Shown here: piece by piece, positions 10,775 to 22,107 of the stretch
Position numbering within the stretch: the stretch's first letter is position 1
How the letters are laid out: each line of letters starts with the position of its first letter
NCBI GenBank assembly: GCA_930367205.1
Contig: OV884011.1
Coordinates: 41,057,754 to 41,121,753, forward strand
Length of the DNA: 64,000 nucleotides
From: Acanthosoma haemorrhoidale
Lineage: Eukaryota; Arthropoda; Insecta; Hemiptera; Acanthosomatidae
Direction: 5' to 3'
Position numbers and translations under genes: made by a program
Notes under the pieces: generated by a model
Database searches by the model: none
Seen by the model: only the letters and a program-made list of their open reading frames with translations
Told to the model about the DNA's origin: nothing

Positions 10775-11272
10775 GTGCAAGAAAGGATGTGTGGGTTGCC
10801 AATTATTGAGTTCGGGAATAGGGAGAGGTGCCTCATTGATACTGGCAGCACCAATACAATAATGTCTCGTGGTGCGTTAGAGAGGTTGCGTGGAGGAGAG
10901 AGGGCACACCAGATCAAGGTATGTAAGTGTAAATTACTTACTCTTAGGGGACCCTGTGAAGTAATGGGAGAAGCGGTCGTGGAGCTAGACAAATGGGCGA
11001 AAGTAATGGGTGACATAAAAGTACACGTCGTGCAAGACATGCCGCGGGAATACCAGATAATAGTGGGGTGTGATTTACTGGGAAAAGTAGGCGCGCGCAT
11101 CGAAAACGAGGGTGAGAACTGGAGGATCAAAATAGGGAAGCGAACCTATCGAAGCCGGGGGGGCGTAAGGGGCGAAACGGAGCAAATAGGAGCGGTTAAG
11201 AGAGTGGAGGATTGGAAGGAGAGTCTGCGGATATTTTTAGGGATATTTTTTTCGCTGAAGGGGACGCGCTAG
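10775..11272 (+). CDS. Aspartic protease region of third Gypsy element
   Basis: An open segment with the retropepsin active site CLIDTGSTNTIMSRGALERL near 10830-10890 and a second beta-strand block (REYQIIVGCDLLGKVGARIE) near 11045-11105. It overlaps the RT frame by about 60 bp (11212-11272), consistent with a shifted pro/pol junction or a later frameshift. It matures Gag-Pol in the family. Confidence 0.75.
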   Translation: MQERMCGLPIIEFGNRERCLIDTGSTNTIMSRGALERLRGGERAHQIKVCKCKLLTLRGPCEVMGEAVVELDKWAKVMGDIKVHVVQDMPREYQIIVGCDLLGKVGARIENEGENWRIKIGKRTYRSRGGVRGETEQIGAVKRVEDWKESLRIFLGIFFSLKGTR

Positions 11273-12231
11273 CAGCAACGGGGAAAACGCTACATGAGAT
11301 CCCGTTAAAAGTAGAGCGGGTGACGTATGTGAAGGAGAGGTGGTATCCGCAAGTGCTCAGACAACACATTAGAAAGGAGAGCAAGGATCTCAAGCACCAA
11401 GGTATCATCAGAGATGGCATGACTCCGTATAATAGCCCTTTGTGGGCAGTGAAAAAGAAAAGTCGACCGGGAGAAAGTGAGGAAAAATACCGAGTTGTGG
11501 TGGATTTTCGGAAACTTAACGACAATACCCTGGACGAAAAATATCCGATACCGCGGTTCGAAGACATCCTAGACCGACTCAACGGTGCGAAAATATTTAG
11601 CACATTAGACCTAAAAGCAGGGTACCATAAGATCAAGCTAGCTGTGCATGACCAACATAAAACGGCGTTCTCGTTTGAAAGAGGGCATTTTGAGTTCACG
11701 AGAATAACGTTCGGTCTCAAAAAAGCTCCAATAACCTTTCAGCGTCTCATGGACGAACTTCTGAGAGAAGTGGACGGAAATATGTGCCAAATTTACATGG
11801 ATGACCTGCTGATTTTCAGTCGAACGGAATCAGAACATATTCAACACCTCCGGAAAGTATTTAAGAGATTAAGAGATTTCGGGTTGAAACTGTCAATAGA
11901 CAAATCGTCACTGGGGCAGGAGCAGATTAGTTTTTTAGGGCACACAATCTCACAGGAAGGGGTTCAACCAGACTCGACGAAAGTAGAAGTGATCCAGAAA
12001 ATGGAGGTGCCAAAAGGCGGGGACGGGGAAAGACCGGTGGCTTGCGCGAGCAGACGCCTGACGAACACGGAGGCGCGGTACAGCGCTCTGGAACGAGAAC
12101 TTCTCGGGATAGTGTGGGCCATTGGGCACTTCCGTCCGTATGTATTTGGCAGAAGGTTTCGAATACATACGAACCACCGACCTCTTCAATGGGTCGGAAA
12201 ACTCAAAGAATCCTCCTCAAGGGATTCTTAG
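11212..12231 (+). pseudogene. Gypsy reverse transcriptase / truncated RNase H (third element)
   Basis: RT motifs in order: NSPLWAVKKK, VVVDFRKLNDNT, YPIPRFEDILDRL, FSTLDLKAGYH, APITFQRLMDELL, QIYMDDLLIFS (YMDD near 11793) and ISFLGHTIS. After KMEVPKG (about 12018) the text jumps to GDGERPVACASRRL. Compared with the related element at 3837-5006, about 100 residues are missing, including the RNase H block that carries TTDAS. Further on HTNHRPLQWV replaces HTDHRPLQWV, losing another acidic position. RT is open but RNase H cannot be functional. Confidence 0.88.
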
Positions 12232-12584
12232 GTGGAAGGTGGAAGGAATTCTTAGCGCGATACAATCTGGATATCATGTATAAGCCCGGGGAAGACAACG
12301 TCGTGGCATATTGGCTGTCGCGCGCTATTATGGTGAACGCCATAGAGGAAGGGAAAACATCGAGTGGTGTGAGGCAGTTTATTGAGGAATGGACGCCTAG
12401 AGAAGCGGGCAGGAGCAGCACGCGGAAATATACTGACAGGAGTGCAGATCTACCATCAGACGAGTCTATAGGGGAGAGACTGCGTGATATGGAGACGGTA
12501 GATGAAATTATCAATGATAAGCGGAGGCAGATCATTTGGAAAACTCAAACATCGGGTGCTCTGAAAATACTCCATAGTACGTAG
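12231..12584 (+). pseudogene. RNase H tail and pol linker (third element)
   Basis: After a frameshift near 12225 the frame reads GRWKEFLARYNLDIMYKPGE, then VVAYWLSRA, the end of the RNase H/connection region, followed by a hydrophilic linker that ends at a stop near 12582. It matches the same region of the 2.5-9.3 kb element. Confidence 0.75.
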
Positions 12585-12607
12585 GGCAGGAGTCAGATCG
12601 CGACGAT

Positions 12608-13790
12608 TTGGTCACCACCGGGAGTTCCAGGAGATCAAATTTGTCAGGCTCTCAAGGACGTGTCCAAACCTGGCAAAACACACCAATTATTCGTGGGCAA
12701 CACGACTGTGTGGGAAAAAATAAAAAAGCTGTGGCAGAAAGAGCTGTTGGGGGTGGATCGCTCGTTCATTCGGTGTCTTTCCGTGGTCCAAACCCTGCAG
12801 GAAGAGGAGCAGCAACGCGAGGTAACACTGGCGTATCACCAAGGGAAAACCAACCACCGCGGTGGGCAGGAGACGGCACAACACTACGAAGGCGCTATTT
12901 TTGGTGGGGGATGCAGCGGACTATTCAGGAGGTAATAGGAGCATGCGAAGTTTGCAGGAAGACGAAATATGATAGACATCCCCCGCAGGGACTCCAGGAA
13001 GAATCACCCACGGCAGAAGCACCATTGACGGAGATTCAAGTGGACACTTTCACGTGGCGGGGTTTTAAGTGGGTCACTATCATCGACCTATTTAGCAAAG
13101 TGGCTATGGCCTATGCGGTGGGGGACAAGTCATCCGATTCCATATTACAAGCCCTCAACACATGGTTTCAGTTCTACGGCATACCGCAGAGGATCTCGTC
13201 GGACGGGGGATGGGAGTTTGACAATGCAACCGTGAGAGCCGAGATGCAAAACGGGATGTGGAATAGCATTTTAATACCCCCGGGCATTCCAAGAGCAGGG
13301 GAACCATCGAAAGGTTACACAGCACCCTTAGTGACCACTTACGCGTGTACCAGGTGGATAAAGGCCTGTCGGCGAACGTAGCGATGCCCGTTTCGGTGGT
13401 GGCATACAACCACTCGATACACGCCACGACGGTGTTAGCACCCTTCGAAATTTTGTTCGGATTACGAGTGAGACCTAGGAACTGGCCATAGACGGTGGTG
13501 GATGAGGGAATGGTGGCACAGCTCCATAACACCCACATACAGCTTGGAAAGATGTGGTACAAAGTACACGATAAGATTATGCGCGAAAAATCCAAGCGCG
13601 TGGCACGGGCAAATTTAAAGGTGTGGGATCGCATAGGAGCAATATCGATTGGGACCGTTGTGTAAAGAAAAGTCGTATCAAATCGTAGTAAGGAACTGGT
13701 TCGGTACGAGGGGCCCTTTAAGCTCATCATAATTCGGGAACATAATCTCGTGACCATCGAGAGCATGACCCCCCCCCCCCACTCACTGCC
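12608..13790 (+). pseudogene. Gypsy integrase (third element)
   Basis: The zinc-binding region (CEVCRKTKYDRHPPQG near 12950) and the core (EIQVDTFTWRGFKWVTIIDL; then SSDGGWEFDNATVRAEMQ) are in one frame to 13381. The frame is then lost around PPGIPRAG, and YNHSIHATTVLAPFEILFG resumes near 13410 with stops near 13490 and 13664. The C-terminal block GPFKLIIIREHNLVTIES ends at the poly-C run. Two acidic core residues are visible. The third lies in the shifted zone. Confidence 0.82.
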
Positions 13791-13867
13791 TGGTAATATA
13801 AACAAATACTGTTTTATTGGGGTCGTTAAGGTAATCCCATCCAGTACCAAGTTATTCCTTTCGGGCA

Positions 13868-14925
13868 CATAATATCTCCGTTTTCTCTGACTTAATTTTT
13901 ACCAGAGGGACGTGAGAAATGTAAACACTTCAGCATTATTTTTTAGTGTAATTCTGAAAACGAAACTCCAGAATATTGATAAACTGTATGAAAATTAGTT
14001 TTTCAATGAACCTCGAAATGTTACCCCAAATATCGACAACCTGTTGATGTAATATCAATAATAATAGAAATTCAATCAACCTTCCTTCTGAAACTAATTC
14101 TAACACACTATAAATGCCAGTAAAACATTTATTCACAAATGATGCGATAATACCTACTTCTATGATTAGTTATTTGGTTCCTAACGCTCAGTAGAACAAT
14201 AATTTCAAATTTTATTTGGAAAATTTCAATTGAACTTTTACTTTTCTTTTTCACACCTCGTAGGGACATAAGCATGAAAAACAGTTGGCGTTTCTTAGGT
14301 AGGCAACTCCCTGCTAACTTGGTAATTTAGACGAATCTGTTCTTTAGAGCACGAATGACTAATATCAGTGGATTCAAGTATAACAATTTTTAAAGAAAAA
14401 AAAAACATTTTTCAAGAAAATGAATAAAATTTCGTCTGCAGCTAGCTCCATGGAGAACTTACCACCGAAGCCAAGCACATCTAAAGAGACAGAAGAAACT
14501 GGCGACGAGTCTTCATTCTTCACGCCTAACAGTTTTGATCATTTGTTTGTAAAAATTGTTTAATAAAAAGGGGTTTTGAAAAAAAAAACACTAGAGGAAT
14601 CTATTAAAACTGCGTCCCCATGTTCTTCGTAGATCTCGAAAGAACACCTGGAATAGAGAAAATCTCCCATTTAACCCACCTGTATTATACAAAAATACAG
14701 GTCAAAAACCGTCCTCCAAGCACGAAATCGTCCAGTGGCATAACTGTTAGGCATATAGACAAATAAAAAATACTGTCACCACCACCGTCCCCAACTGAAG
14801 TGGATAGCACAAGAGTGAATTGTGCAAGAAGCCCCTGAAGTAGCCTGCAGTATGCATGCTCTGCCATTAAGGCCATCCATCCAGCAATTATAAGAGCGGT
14901 GAGGCTTACAGGATCCTAAATTAAA
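13868..14925. other. No gene recognised
   Basis: AT-rich sequence with short A runs (14394-14404, 14579-14588) and no ORF with recognisable content. The segment 14425-14565 has an open Ser/Glu-rich stretch ending at a stop and AATAAA-like sequence (aataaaaag near 14563), but I cannot assign it. Confidence 0.4.
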
Positions 14926-14929
14926 GGAA

Positions 14930-16760
14930 CGAACACCATCGTCGGCCAGAAGAGAAGTAACCTACAGGCAGCTCAAGAAGCGGCCCAGCCGGACATTTGA
15001 AGCCTTCTGTCTCTTCTGCCGATGCAGTTTGGAGAGCAGTCACAGGCGCCCCACTCCTCATCGGCGAGATCCTCTTCCCCAGCATTTTCCGTTCATCCCG
15101 GCAACCAGCAAACCCAATCCCATCTCCATCACTAATTTCGCATATTCCTCCACTATCAAGCTCATCAGATCTCACTACCCTATTAACTTCATTCCTTACA
15201 GAGTTCACATCCCTAAATACCCCTCTCATTTCTCTTCGTACAAATCTTGTCTCCTACCTTATCCCCGTTAAACAAAATCCATTAGTGGTTCCTTCAGACT
15301 CCTCAGTGAATTATCCATTCACCTTTGGAATGGTGTTAGACCTCCTGGTTCGCACCCACACTAACAAACTGACAGCACTACTCCACGACAAGAACATCAA
15401 AGTAGCTCTCATTACTAAATCTAGACTTACAAGTAAACGACCAAAGTATCAGACATATCGAACAAATCACCCAGGTTTAAGAGTTCCCTCATGATAAATC
15501 CATCTTCGATTCATCTCCTTTCTAGACTCCGTCGAATATCGGTCCCTGTGGGTGGGCAAACGCCGAAGCACCAATATTATGAGGCTCAATATCCTCAAAT
15601 ACACGACAACGTGTTTTGCTGTCTGCTCTCACACGGAAACATTTTTCCACTATAATAGTTTAGTAAAACTAAACTATTCACTTACACAATGACCTCTCCT
15701 CCGATCTAAGCCCATTGAGACTAACCATATCCTTAAGACCTATTCACAAACTCCTCCTCCTTCATTTATTAAGACCCCAGTTGATTGGGACCACTTCCAC
15801 CAGCTTGTTACAGAGTCCGTAGACCTAAACCAATCCAAACGCCACTCGAGAATAGTGTGGCAAAGATCCCGACATCCTGCTGATCATCGCTCGTACCATC
15901 ATTACTGAAGATCGGTCAAGCGGCATTTAGCACCCTTCCGATCTAATTTTTTTAATTCCCACCTCTCCCCTCTGTCTACCAGGGATAACTCTGAGTTATA
16001 TTGGTTACCTGAGCAATGTAACTAAAAATCCTAAAATATTATCTTGTTTCAAACCCACTCCGCCGTGACAATGGGTCTTGGGGGGCTTCGGATGTGAAAA
16101 GGTCGTGGGAATTCGCTCTGCACCTTTTCCGTACTTTCATACCTAACCTTTCTCACCCGAACCGTACTCACGGTATGACACAACTATTGAAGATTTCCTC
16201 ACTTTACCTATCCCTCTTTCACAGCCACCAAAAGCCGTTAACCCCTCTGAAGTCAAATACCTTCTGAAAAACTGCCCTTACCACAGAAAATCTCCCGGAT
16301 ACGATCTCTTTAATCCTCAAATTCTCCAACAACTTCCTCCTTAAGCCATAATCTTCCTAACCTACATTTATAATTGCATTATCCGAACGACTTTCCTCAC
16401 CTTTGGAAACATTCCATTATTGTCCTATTTCCTAAAGCCGGTAAACCACCCAATGACGCATTATCTTACCGTCCAATTAGCCTACTCCATGTCCTCTCAA
16501 AACTATTTAACGCCTACTTCCAATTATTGAATCCAAAAACATTTTTCCTAGTTTGATTTCCGTCCTGGCAACGGCTAGTTTATCAAATCATGTTCTCTAC
16601 TGGCTCGAATCCGGTGTCGCAGTTGCTGGAGGAGTGGGGGACTCCCCTAAACTTTCGCATGCTAGGGATGTGACAGCATGTGGATTTTGAAGGTCTCTGG
16701 GACGTTGGTCAATCAGAGAGTGAATGACGAATTGTAAATATGGTATGAATGAGGATATTG
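14930..16760 (+). mobile_element. Jockey-like LINE, fragment A
   Basis: Parts of one LINE appear in order: end of ORF1 (about 14950-15270; LTTLLTSFLTEFTSLNTPL), start of the endonuclease (15330-15494; LVRTHTNKLTALLHDKNIKV), endonuclease tail (15590-15800, several frames), an RT entry block (16374-16556; LWKHSIIVLFPKAGKPP, LSYRPISLLHVLSKLF) and 3' untranslated sequence (16600-16760). It matches copies at 42.1-44 kb and 51.2-52.1 kb. The RT core is deleted and no frame is intact. The family would nick target DNA with the apurinic-type endonuclease and prime reverse transcription there. Confidence 0.8.
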
Positions 16761-19547
16761 AACAAACTTACATATTACGACCATCAGAGGACAAGTTAGT
16801 TAAGTTAAATTGATTAAGTAAAGTAAAAAGATAGGTGGTAAAAATAAGGTAGGTTTCAATATATAGATAGGACTTAAAAGAATTTAGTTTGGTTATAAGA
16901 ATAGCTATAAGTTAAGATTTTAAGGGGAAGATAATGCACACCCCTTGTAAATATAGATTATAAGCTTCTTTTAAATGCTTTAGTGCCTAATCAATATTTT
17001 TTAAGAACAATATATAAATAGTTTTATTTTGACATTTACTTTGTACATTACAAAATACACATTGTTTGTAACACTTATACAGAACAATAGGTTATTATCC
17101 ACCAACGAAATCCAAAACCGTGTTGAGAAAAGAGAATCAGCCTCAAAAATAACTGGCAATAGAAAGTAAAGTCGGTAAGACTAAAATTTACGATTTTGAA
17201 AAATAATGACAATTTGGGAATTCTCAAATCAAAATTTTGTGTTGTACGTAGTAATAAACATTCATTATTCACTCCAACAACTTATCTTAATCATAATGTA
17301 TTAAACAAATAGGTTCGTCTGACAGCAAATTGTTGCAGGTTTTTTTTTTAATTATATTTTCGTTCTGAAAAGTTCAATGAAAAAAAAACCATTAAGGGTT
17401 TAGCAGCAGGGTTTTTTTCAGGGTTGAAAAATTATAAAGGAAGCATTTAACTCCAACAAATAGTATTTCTTAACAATTATTTATTAGTAAAAACAGTCCA
17501 TCAAAATTGAAATACTGACTTGTTCAGTGGATCAAAATGGTTGCTGGTTGGAACCCCCAGGGGCGTGGCCTCGCTTTCGCCTGGGACCATTTTCGGACAG
17601 CACCGCTCAAGACGAAGCTAAGTGACAACAATGGCCTCCCTCCATCATCACCTGTATCAGATTTAGCCTTTCGTTTGCTCTCTATGCTCGGCGAATGACT
17701 CAAAAGATCTGAAATTTTAGTAAGTTGATTAGTAAGTTCCAAACAGGCTCTATGATTTTTTTTTAGACATTACTTTAGCTATTACAATTTGTTTTTATTT
17801 GTTAAAAAGATGACTTTCAGCGTTTTTTTTTACTAGCTAGGTAGTTTATGGGTAGATATGGAAAGATTGAAGATAAGTAGAAAAAATTACAAATTATAAA
17901 AAAATATCAATCATTGGGTGAACTAGTTTATTTTTCTGTGAACCGAAAAAGATTTTTTTTCTTTATTCCCTGTACCTAAATGGTATTCATAAAGGGCATT
18001 GCCCACGATCTTTGGTAAATATTAACAAATGGGAAATATCTTTAGATTTTTAGCAACATTCGCTGTGGGTTATAAAGAAGAATTTTAACAAGACGTTACA
18101 GGAAGTGCATACGTGTATTATCATATACAATCACCTGCTATCTAAGGTGTGGGCCAAGGAGATGGTGAATAGCAGAAACAGTCCCACTTGCACAGTCATC
18201 TAGTGTAATTTAGCGCGTTCTTCTTGTAGCAGGAGGCGTAGAAGGTTTGAGAATAGTACAAGGAAGGTGGAGATGAAGAAAGTCCATAGTGTCCAGAATC
18301 CAGGCAAGCAGTCACAGCCGGCAAACTTCATCTTGGCAAGCACAGAAAGCATTATCAAGAACTGCACCTATAAGTAAATTGAGAAAATAATAAAAGCCGA
18401 GTGGAATGTTGTAAGCTATTTAGGGTTCGGTAAACTCGTTACCGAACCCTAAAGCTGTGAATGAGATAATTAGAATATTGCATTTTATTGCTGGGCGTTA
18501 TGTTTAGAAAAGTTAAGTTTCGGAGTTCGGGTTTAATAAAATACAATTTTCAAAAAAAAAAAATATAAGTTAATATTTAAGAAACATACCTGGATAGCTG
18601 TATTGTCTGCATCATTTTTTTAGCTAAAAATTTGTATCATCACAAATCCTAGTGTTGGTGAGAGGTGTTTATCGTATTTAATTCTCAATCGTTCGGCCCT
18701 TTCGTCAGTTAGGTGGTGGAATCGCCTTGGGATTGGGACTCCTGAGCAGTATTTTATGAGTGTATATTGGACATGAATAGAATTTTGCATAGGTATGAAT
18801 GAATTCTTGCATCACAATTAAAAATGATGTAAAAGAAAACTTTAATTTTCTAATAAAGACCTTTTACTAAACATTCTCAAACCTCCCATTCCTTTGCGAA
18901 ATTGTCGGCCAGTGGTGTTTCTGCTTGTGTGCAAAGCACAGAAATGATGAGACAAATTTTACCGTTTGTCAAGCGAAAATAAAAAGTGCTAAGCAAACAA
19001 AACATTCAAAGTAAACATTACAAATATATTGATAAATAATGGTCATATAAAATTTTAATGATGTGGCTTGAATTCTTTACTTAAGTGTTATATTACTACA
19101 TTACACCCGTAAGCAACCGCTGAAACCGAAGTGCAATAAACAACGAAACTCATATATTTTTTTATAATTTCTTATTTTGACAAGTTTGCATATATTTGAC
19201 TGCGCTCATCGCCAATCAAGAACGGCCATGGAAGAATTGTGAAACACGTGGAGGACCGACACTTGCCTCTCTTTATTTCTCAAAATGAAGAATACATGTA
19301 AACATAAGATTGAAATTTATTAAATGAACACCACCCCCCACCACCAAAAAAAAAATAATAATAATTGCTTTTTAAAGAAAGGCTATAATATTAAGGAAAC
19401 GTAATGATTTTTTCACCGTTTACAGGAGGTCCAAAATCTTGTTAGGGGGGTACCAGTACAGTACCTACATCACCTGAGTTAGCAGAGATTTCATTAATAT
19501 TAAAATAAAAAAGGAAAACAAAAAAAAAATGAAAAATAATTAAGTAG
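16761..19547. other. AT-rich intergenic sequence, no gene recognised
   Basis: No ORF longer than 72 codons and nothing recognisable on either strand. It holds many A/T runs and one perfect hairpin (18419-18453, listed separately). It could be intron or intergenic DNA. Confidence 0.5.
18419..18453. repeat. Perfect 15-bp inverted repeat, 5-nt loop
   Basis: tttagggttcggtaa (18419-18433), loop actcg, then ttaccgaaccctaaa (18439-18453). All 15 positions pair. Not followed by a T run and not tied to any recognised gene. Confidence 0.95.
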
Positions 19548-19947
19548 TAGTAGAATGGCCGGTTCTGCTTTTAAGATGTCAAGTAAATTTGGATTACGGT
19601 TTAAGAAAAATTGCTTACTACTCGTGTAAATGCATGATTATGTTTGTATATATATATTGATGAGTAGTACATGCATTATTCATTTCGTTACTTACTTTTA
19701 AATAATAGTTTATCTTTATTTTATTTTTAATGTTTACTGTTGGGGTATACATAGTCTTTCTGGTTTGAATGAAAGAGTAAATAAGTTTGTAAATATAGTG
19801 TGAATATCATATTTTAATTCGATTATCTATTGCCCTTCTAGGGCAGATTGTAATTATATTTTATTAAAACTTTTTCTTAAAACAAACCTTATTTTCTTCA
19901 TTTAATTTTAATTCTTCGCCTTGGCACCAGAACCGGCCATTCTACTA
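19548..19947. repeat. 20-bp perfect inverted repeat pair, 400 bp apart
   Basis: tagtagaatggccggttctg at 19548-19567 and its exact reverse complement at 19928-19947. The inner arm is also present in copy 2 (near 38848-38868), the outer one is not. It resembles the ends of a short non-autonomous DNA element, but no target duplication was found. Confidence 0.8.
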
Positions 19948-20640
19948 AAGCAGTAAGTTTAAGATTTCTTATTCATAGGTTAGTTTGAGATTTCTTAAGG
20001 TTTGATATTTTCCTATGTATAGGATAGTTTAAGATTTCTTATTTATAGGATATTATTTAAGTTTTTGATTTAGATTTCTTATTCATAGGTTAGTTTGAGA
20101 TAGGTTGATATTTTCCTATGTATAGGATAGGGATATTATTTAGGTTTTCGATGTGCAAATCGGAAATGCATGCAAATCGGAAATGTGTGCAAATCAGAAA
20201 TGCGTACAAAATAAAATAATCGGAATTTGTGAATGCAGTAAAAGTATAAAGTGTTTATACAAAAAAAAAAAATATATATTGAAACATTAAAAATTTAAAA
20301 AATGAGTGCGCATAAGTAGAAGAGAAGAAACTGGCAATACCAACAACCTACAGTTTTTTTGTTTTTTTTTCTTAGCTCTCAAACTTATAAAAATAGGATG
20401 TGGGAAAAATAAAGGAAAATTATTTTGGGCTAATGGGTGCCTTTCACTAAGGGGAGTCCCCCATTTGAAGGATGTATGAGAAGGATATAGGGTGTGGAAT
20501 GCCTAAAGGAGGCGGGTGGAATCAGGAAGGTTGTGAGAGTCTACCGAGGGTGAAAATGCCACATTTTTGCCACATGACATTGCCATGTCACCTTACCGTC
20601 CTGGTCATGTCGCTTTTATATACACTTGCTCCCTTCTCTT
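19570..20640 (+). repeat. Flanking repeat, copy 1
   Basis: Same sequence as 38500-39222 in opposite orientation. Shared landmarks are ggggtatacatagtctttctgg, the hairpin gcccttctagggc, gccttggcaccagaacc, the tandem block around tttaagatttcttattc, and a tract beginning gaaggatgtatgagaagg. Copy 1 has about 310 bp (20147-20460) absent from copy 2; this extra part includes three 17-bp direct repeats at 20155-20205. It sits just outside the left Polinton TIR. It could be an interspersed repeat or an outer portion of a longer TIR. Confidence 0.85.
20155..20205. repeat. Three tandem 17-bp units
   Basis: gcaaatcggaaatgcat, gcaaatcggaaatgtgt and gcaaatcagaaatgcgt follow one another without gaps. Confidence 0.9.
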
Positions 20641-20831
20641 TCTCTCCCCTCCCCCTTCCTTGTTCACCTTGATCTTAATCTGCATCTGCAGATTCTCGCT
20701 CGATGGTAGAGTTACGTAATAATGTTAAGACGTAGGTTACTTGTAGTAAAAAAAAAAAAAGATAAAATGATTTTCTATCCGATATATTTATTTCTGTAAA
20801 TATAATACAAATATTTTTTATTTTCCTGTCT

Positions 20832-21181
20832 ATCCGAATCCTCCTTCGTTTCTTTCATTATTTGGATGGTTAAATACGTCATCGAGGTCTCGAGGTAGTT
20901 CTTTGTTGAAGCCTATATGAAGTACTGGTATGTATAAGTTACATTTTTCCAAAATAAGTTGGGCCATTTTGTTTCCTCTTTTAATGTGGTAATCTTCTTT
21001 CTAATGATTACATAAAATAACTTTAATGGTGCCTCTGTGATCGGGGTCTACTACACCACCTATTAATAAGCATAAAGTTAATTTTTCAAAAAAAAATTAC
21101 TAATGAAACAATTAAATAAGAAAAATTATACCCACAGCCCTTATAAAAATTTTCCACGCCATACTTGATCGGTCCGCTATT
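20832..21181 (-). repeat. Left Polinton terminal inverted repeat, with dUTPase 3' exons
   Basis: About 350 bp matching 36766-37114 inverted, with substitutions along its length. It contains a minus-strand dUTPase tail: a motif-2-like RSSMAWK, an intron (about 21060-21130), a motif-3 segment VVDPDHRG, a TAG stop, then the motif-4 region RGNKMAQLI and the motif-5-like EGGFG before a stop at 20830-20832. The right copy differs at informative points (see 36526-37123). The TIR may extend further left, but the right partner is truncated. Confidence 0.85.
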
Positions 21182-21255
21182 TGCTATCGGATATATTTTT
21201 GTTAATTCTTCTAAAGTACATCATTTTTATGAATCCAAGTTTTTTCATTTAAGCC

Positions 21256-22107
21256 CTACCATTTGATATATAATTTATTTCCTTTCTTTTGTAATACTTT
21301 TTCTACTAAATAAACGTTAGGATGTTTTGTTTTGTTTATCTCTGGTTCGTAAAAGGATCCTAAAATAGGTTGACCTTTCATGTCTTCAAGAATGTAAGTG
21401 GCAGGTCTTGTTTTATTAATCTTGGCAATTTTAAATATCTCAGCAGACCAATTAGGAGTGTAGCCTTTCGCAAAAATACTTTTGAACTTGGATATTCTCA
21501 CAAAGTCGCCGACCTTGTATTTGTGCTTATTTACTCCTCTAGTAGTCGGCGAATATAATTTATCTGTAATTATTTGCTCATCTTGTGAAGACTTGACGTC
21601 AATTGGTGTATAACCAGTAGTCCTGTGAACAGAATGATTGTACTTTTCTAAAATCTTCGGTAAGATATCTAGGTATTTGTAACTCCCTTGGAGACTAAAT
21701 GCACGCCACATCATTTTTTTGAGAGTACGATTGAATCGCTCGACTATAGCAGCTTTTTTTGTAGAGTACGTGCTGTAGTGATTAATAGCTCTTTTCTTCA
21801 TGAGGTTTTGAAAAAAATGAATCGTAAAACTCTTTTCCGTTATCGCTTTGAATATTTTTCGCATTTCTCAAACTCTTTTTGAAAATGTTATTCAAAGCTG
21901 TTGATACGGATTGTCCAGTTTTGTTTTTTACCGGTTCCGCCCAAGCAATTGATGACAGTTAATAGGTATTTGAAACCTTTATTGAATCTTGCTAACCGAT
22001 GAATACCATAAATCATCGATACCTTTTAAGATTGTTTTCCTCCTGGGATAATTTTTATGAGTTGGTTTATGTAACTCAGTTACTATCGCTTCCTTTACTC
22101 CTTCCAT
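21256..22107 (-). pseudogene. Polinton integrase (rve family, frameshifted)
   Basis: The C-terminal 202 residues are open (21864-21256). They include a core segment with the glutamate block AAIVERFNRTLKKMMW, the NHSVHRTTGYTPIDV block and a chromo/SH3-like tail (YKVGDFVRISKFKSIFAKGY, NWSAEIFKI). Upstream, minus-strand text to 22107 carries TELHKPTHKNYPRRKTI and IDDLW near the start, then a tract with the first catalytic Asp region and SDNGKEF near 21845, broken by at least two frameshifts. The presumed ATG at 22105-22107 overlaps the end of the fibre-like ORF. The enzyme inserts the element DNA; this copy cannot. Confidence 0.85.

Larger units (their letters stand above)
9312..13790 (+). mobile_element. 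Third Gypsy-type LTR element, plus strand, decayed
   Basis: Order on the plus strand: putative LTR end (about 9312-9441), primer site, gag, protease, RT, RNase H, integrase. Pol is clearly related to the 2.5-9.3 kb element (shared RT, YNHSIH and RPLQWV blocks). Breaks: stop in gag at 9765, frameshift near 10030, about 0.3 kb deleted from pol near 12018, and several stops in integrase. It ends at a run of 13 or 14 C at about 13768-13783. No matching 3' LTR was recognised, so it is probably truncated. Confidence 0.8.

Noticed and set aside
10455..11720. Long minus-strand ORFs (up to 200 codons)
   Set aside because: Antisense to the Gypsy gag/pro/RT frames, which carry the zinc knuckles, DTG and YMDD motifs.
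18420..18426. TTAGGG as a telomere repeat
   Set aside because: A single unit forming part of a hairpin; no tandem array.
20472..20672. 66-codon plus-strand ORF, with a partner at 38342-38620
   Set aside because: Both are within the inverted flanking repeat; the similarity reflects repeat homology and no known domain is present.
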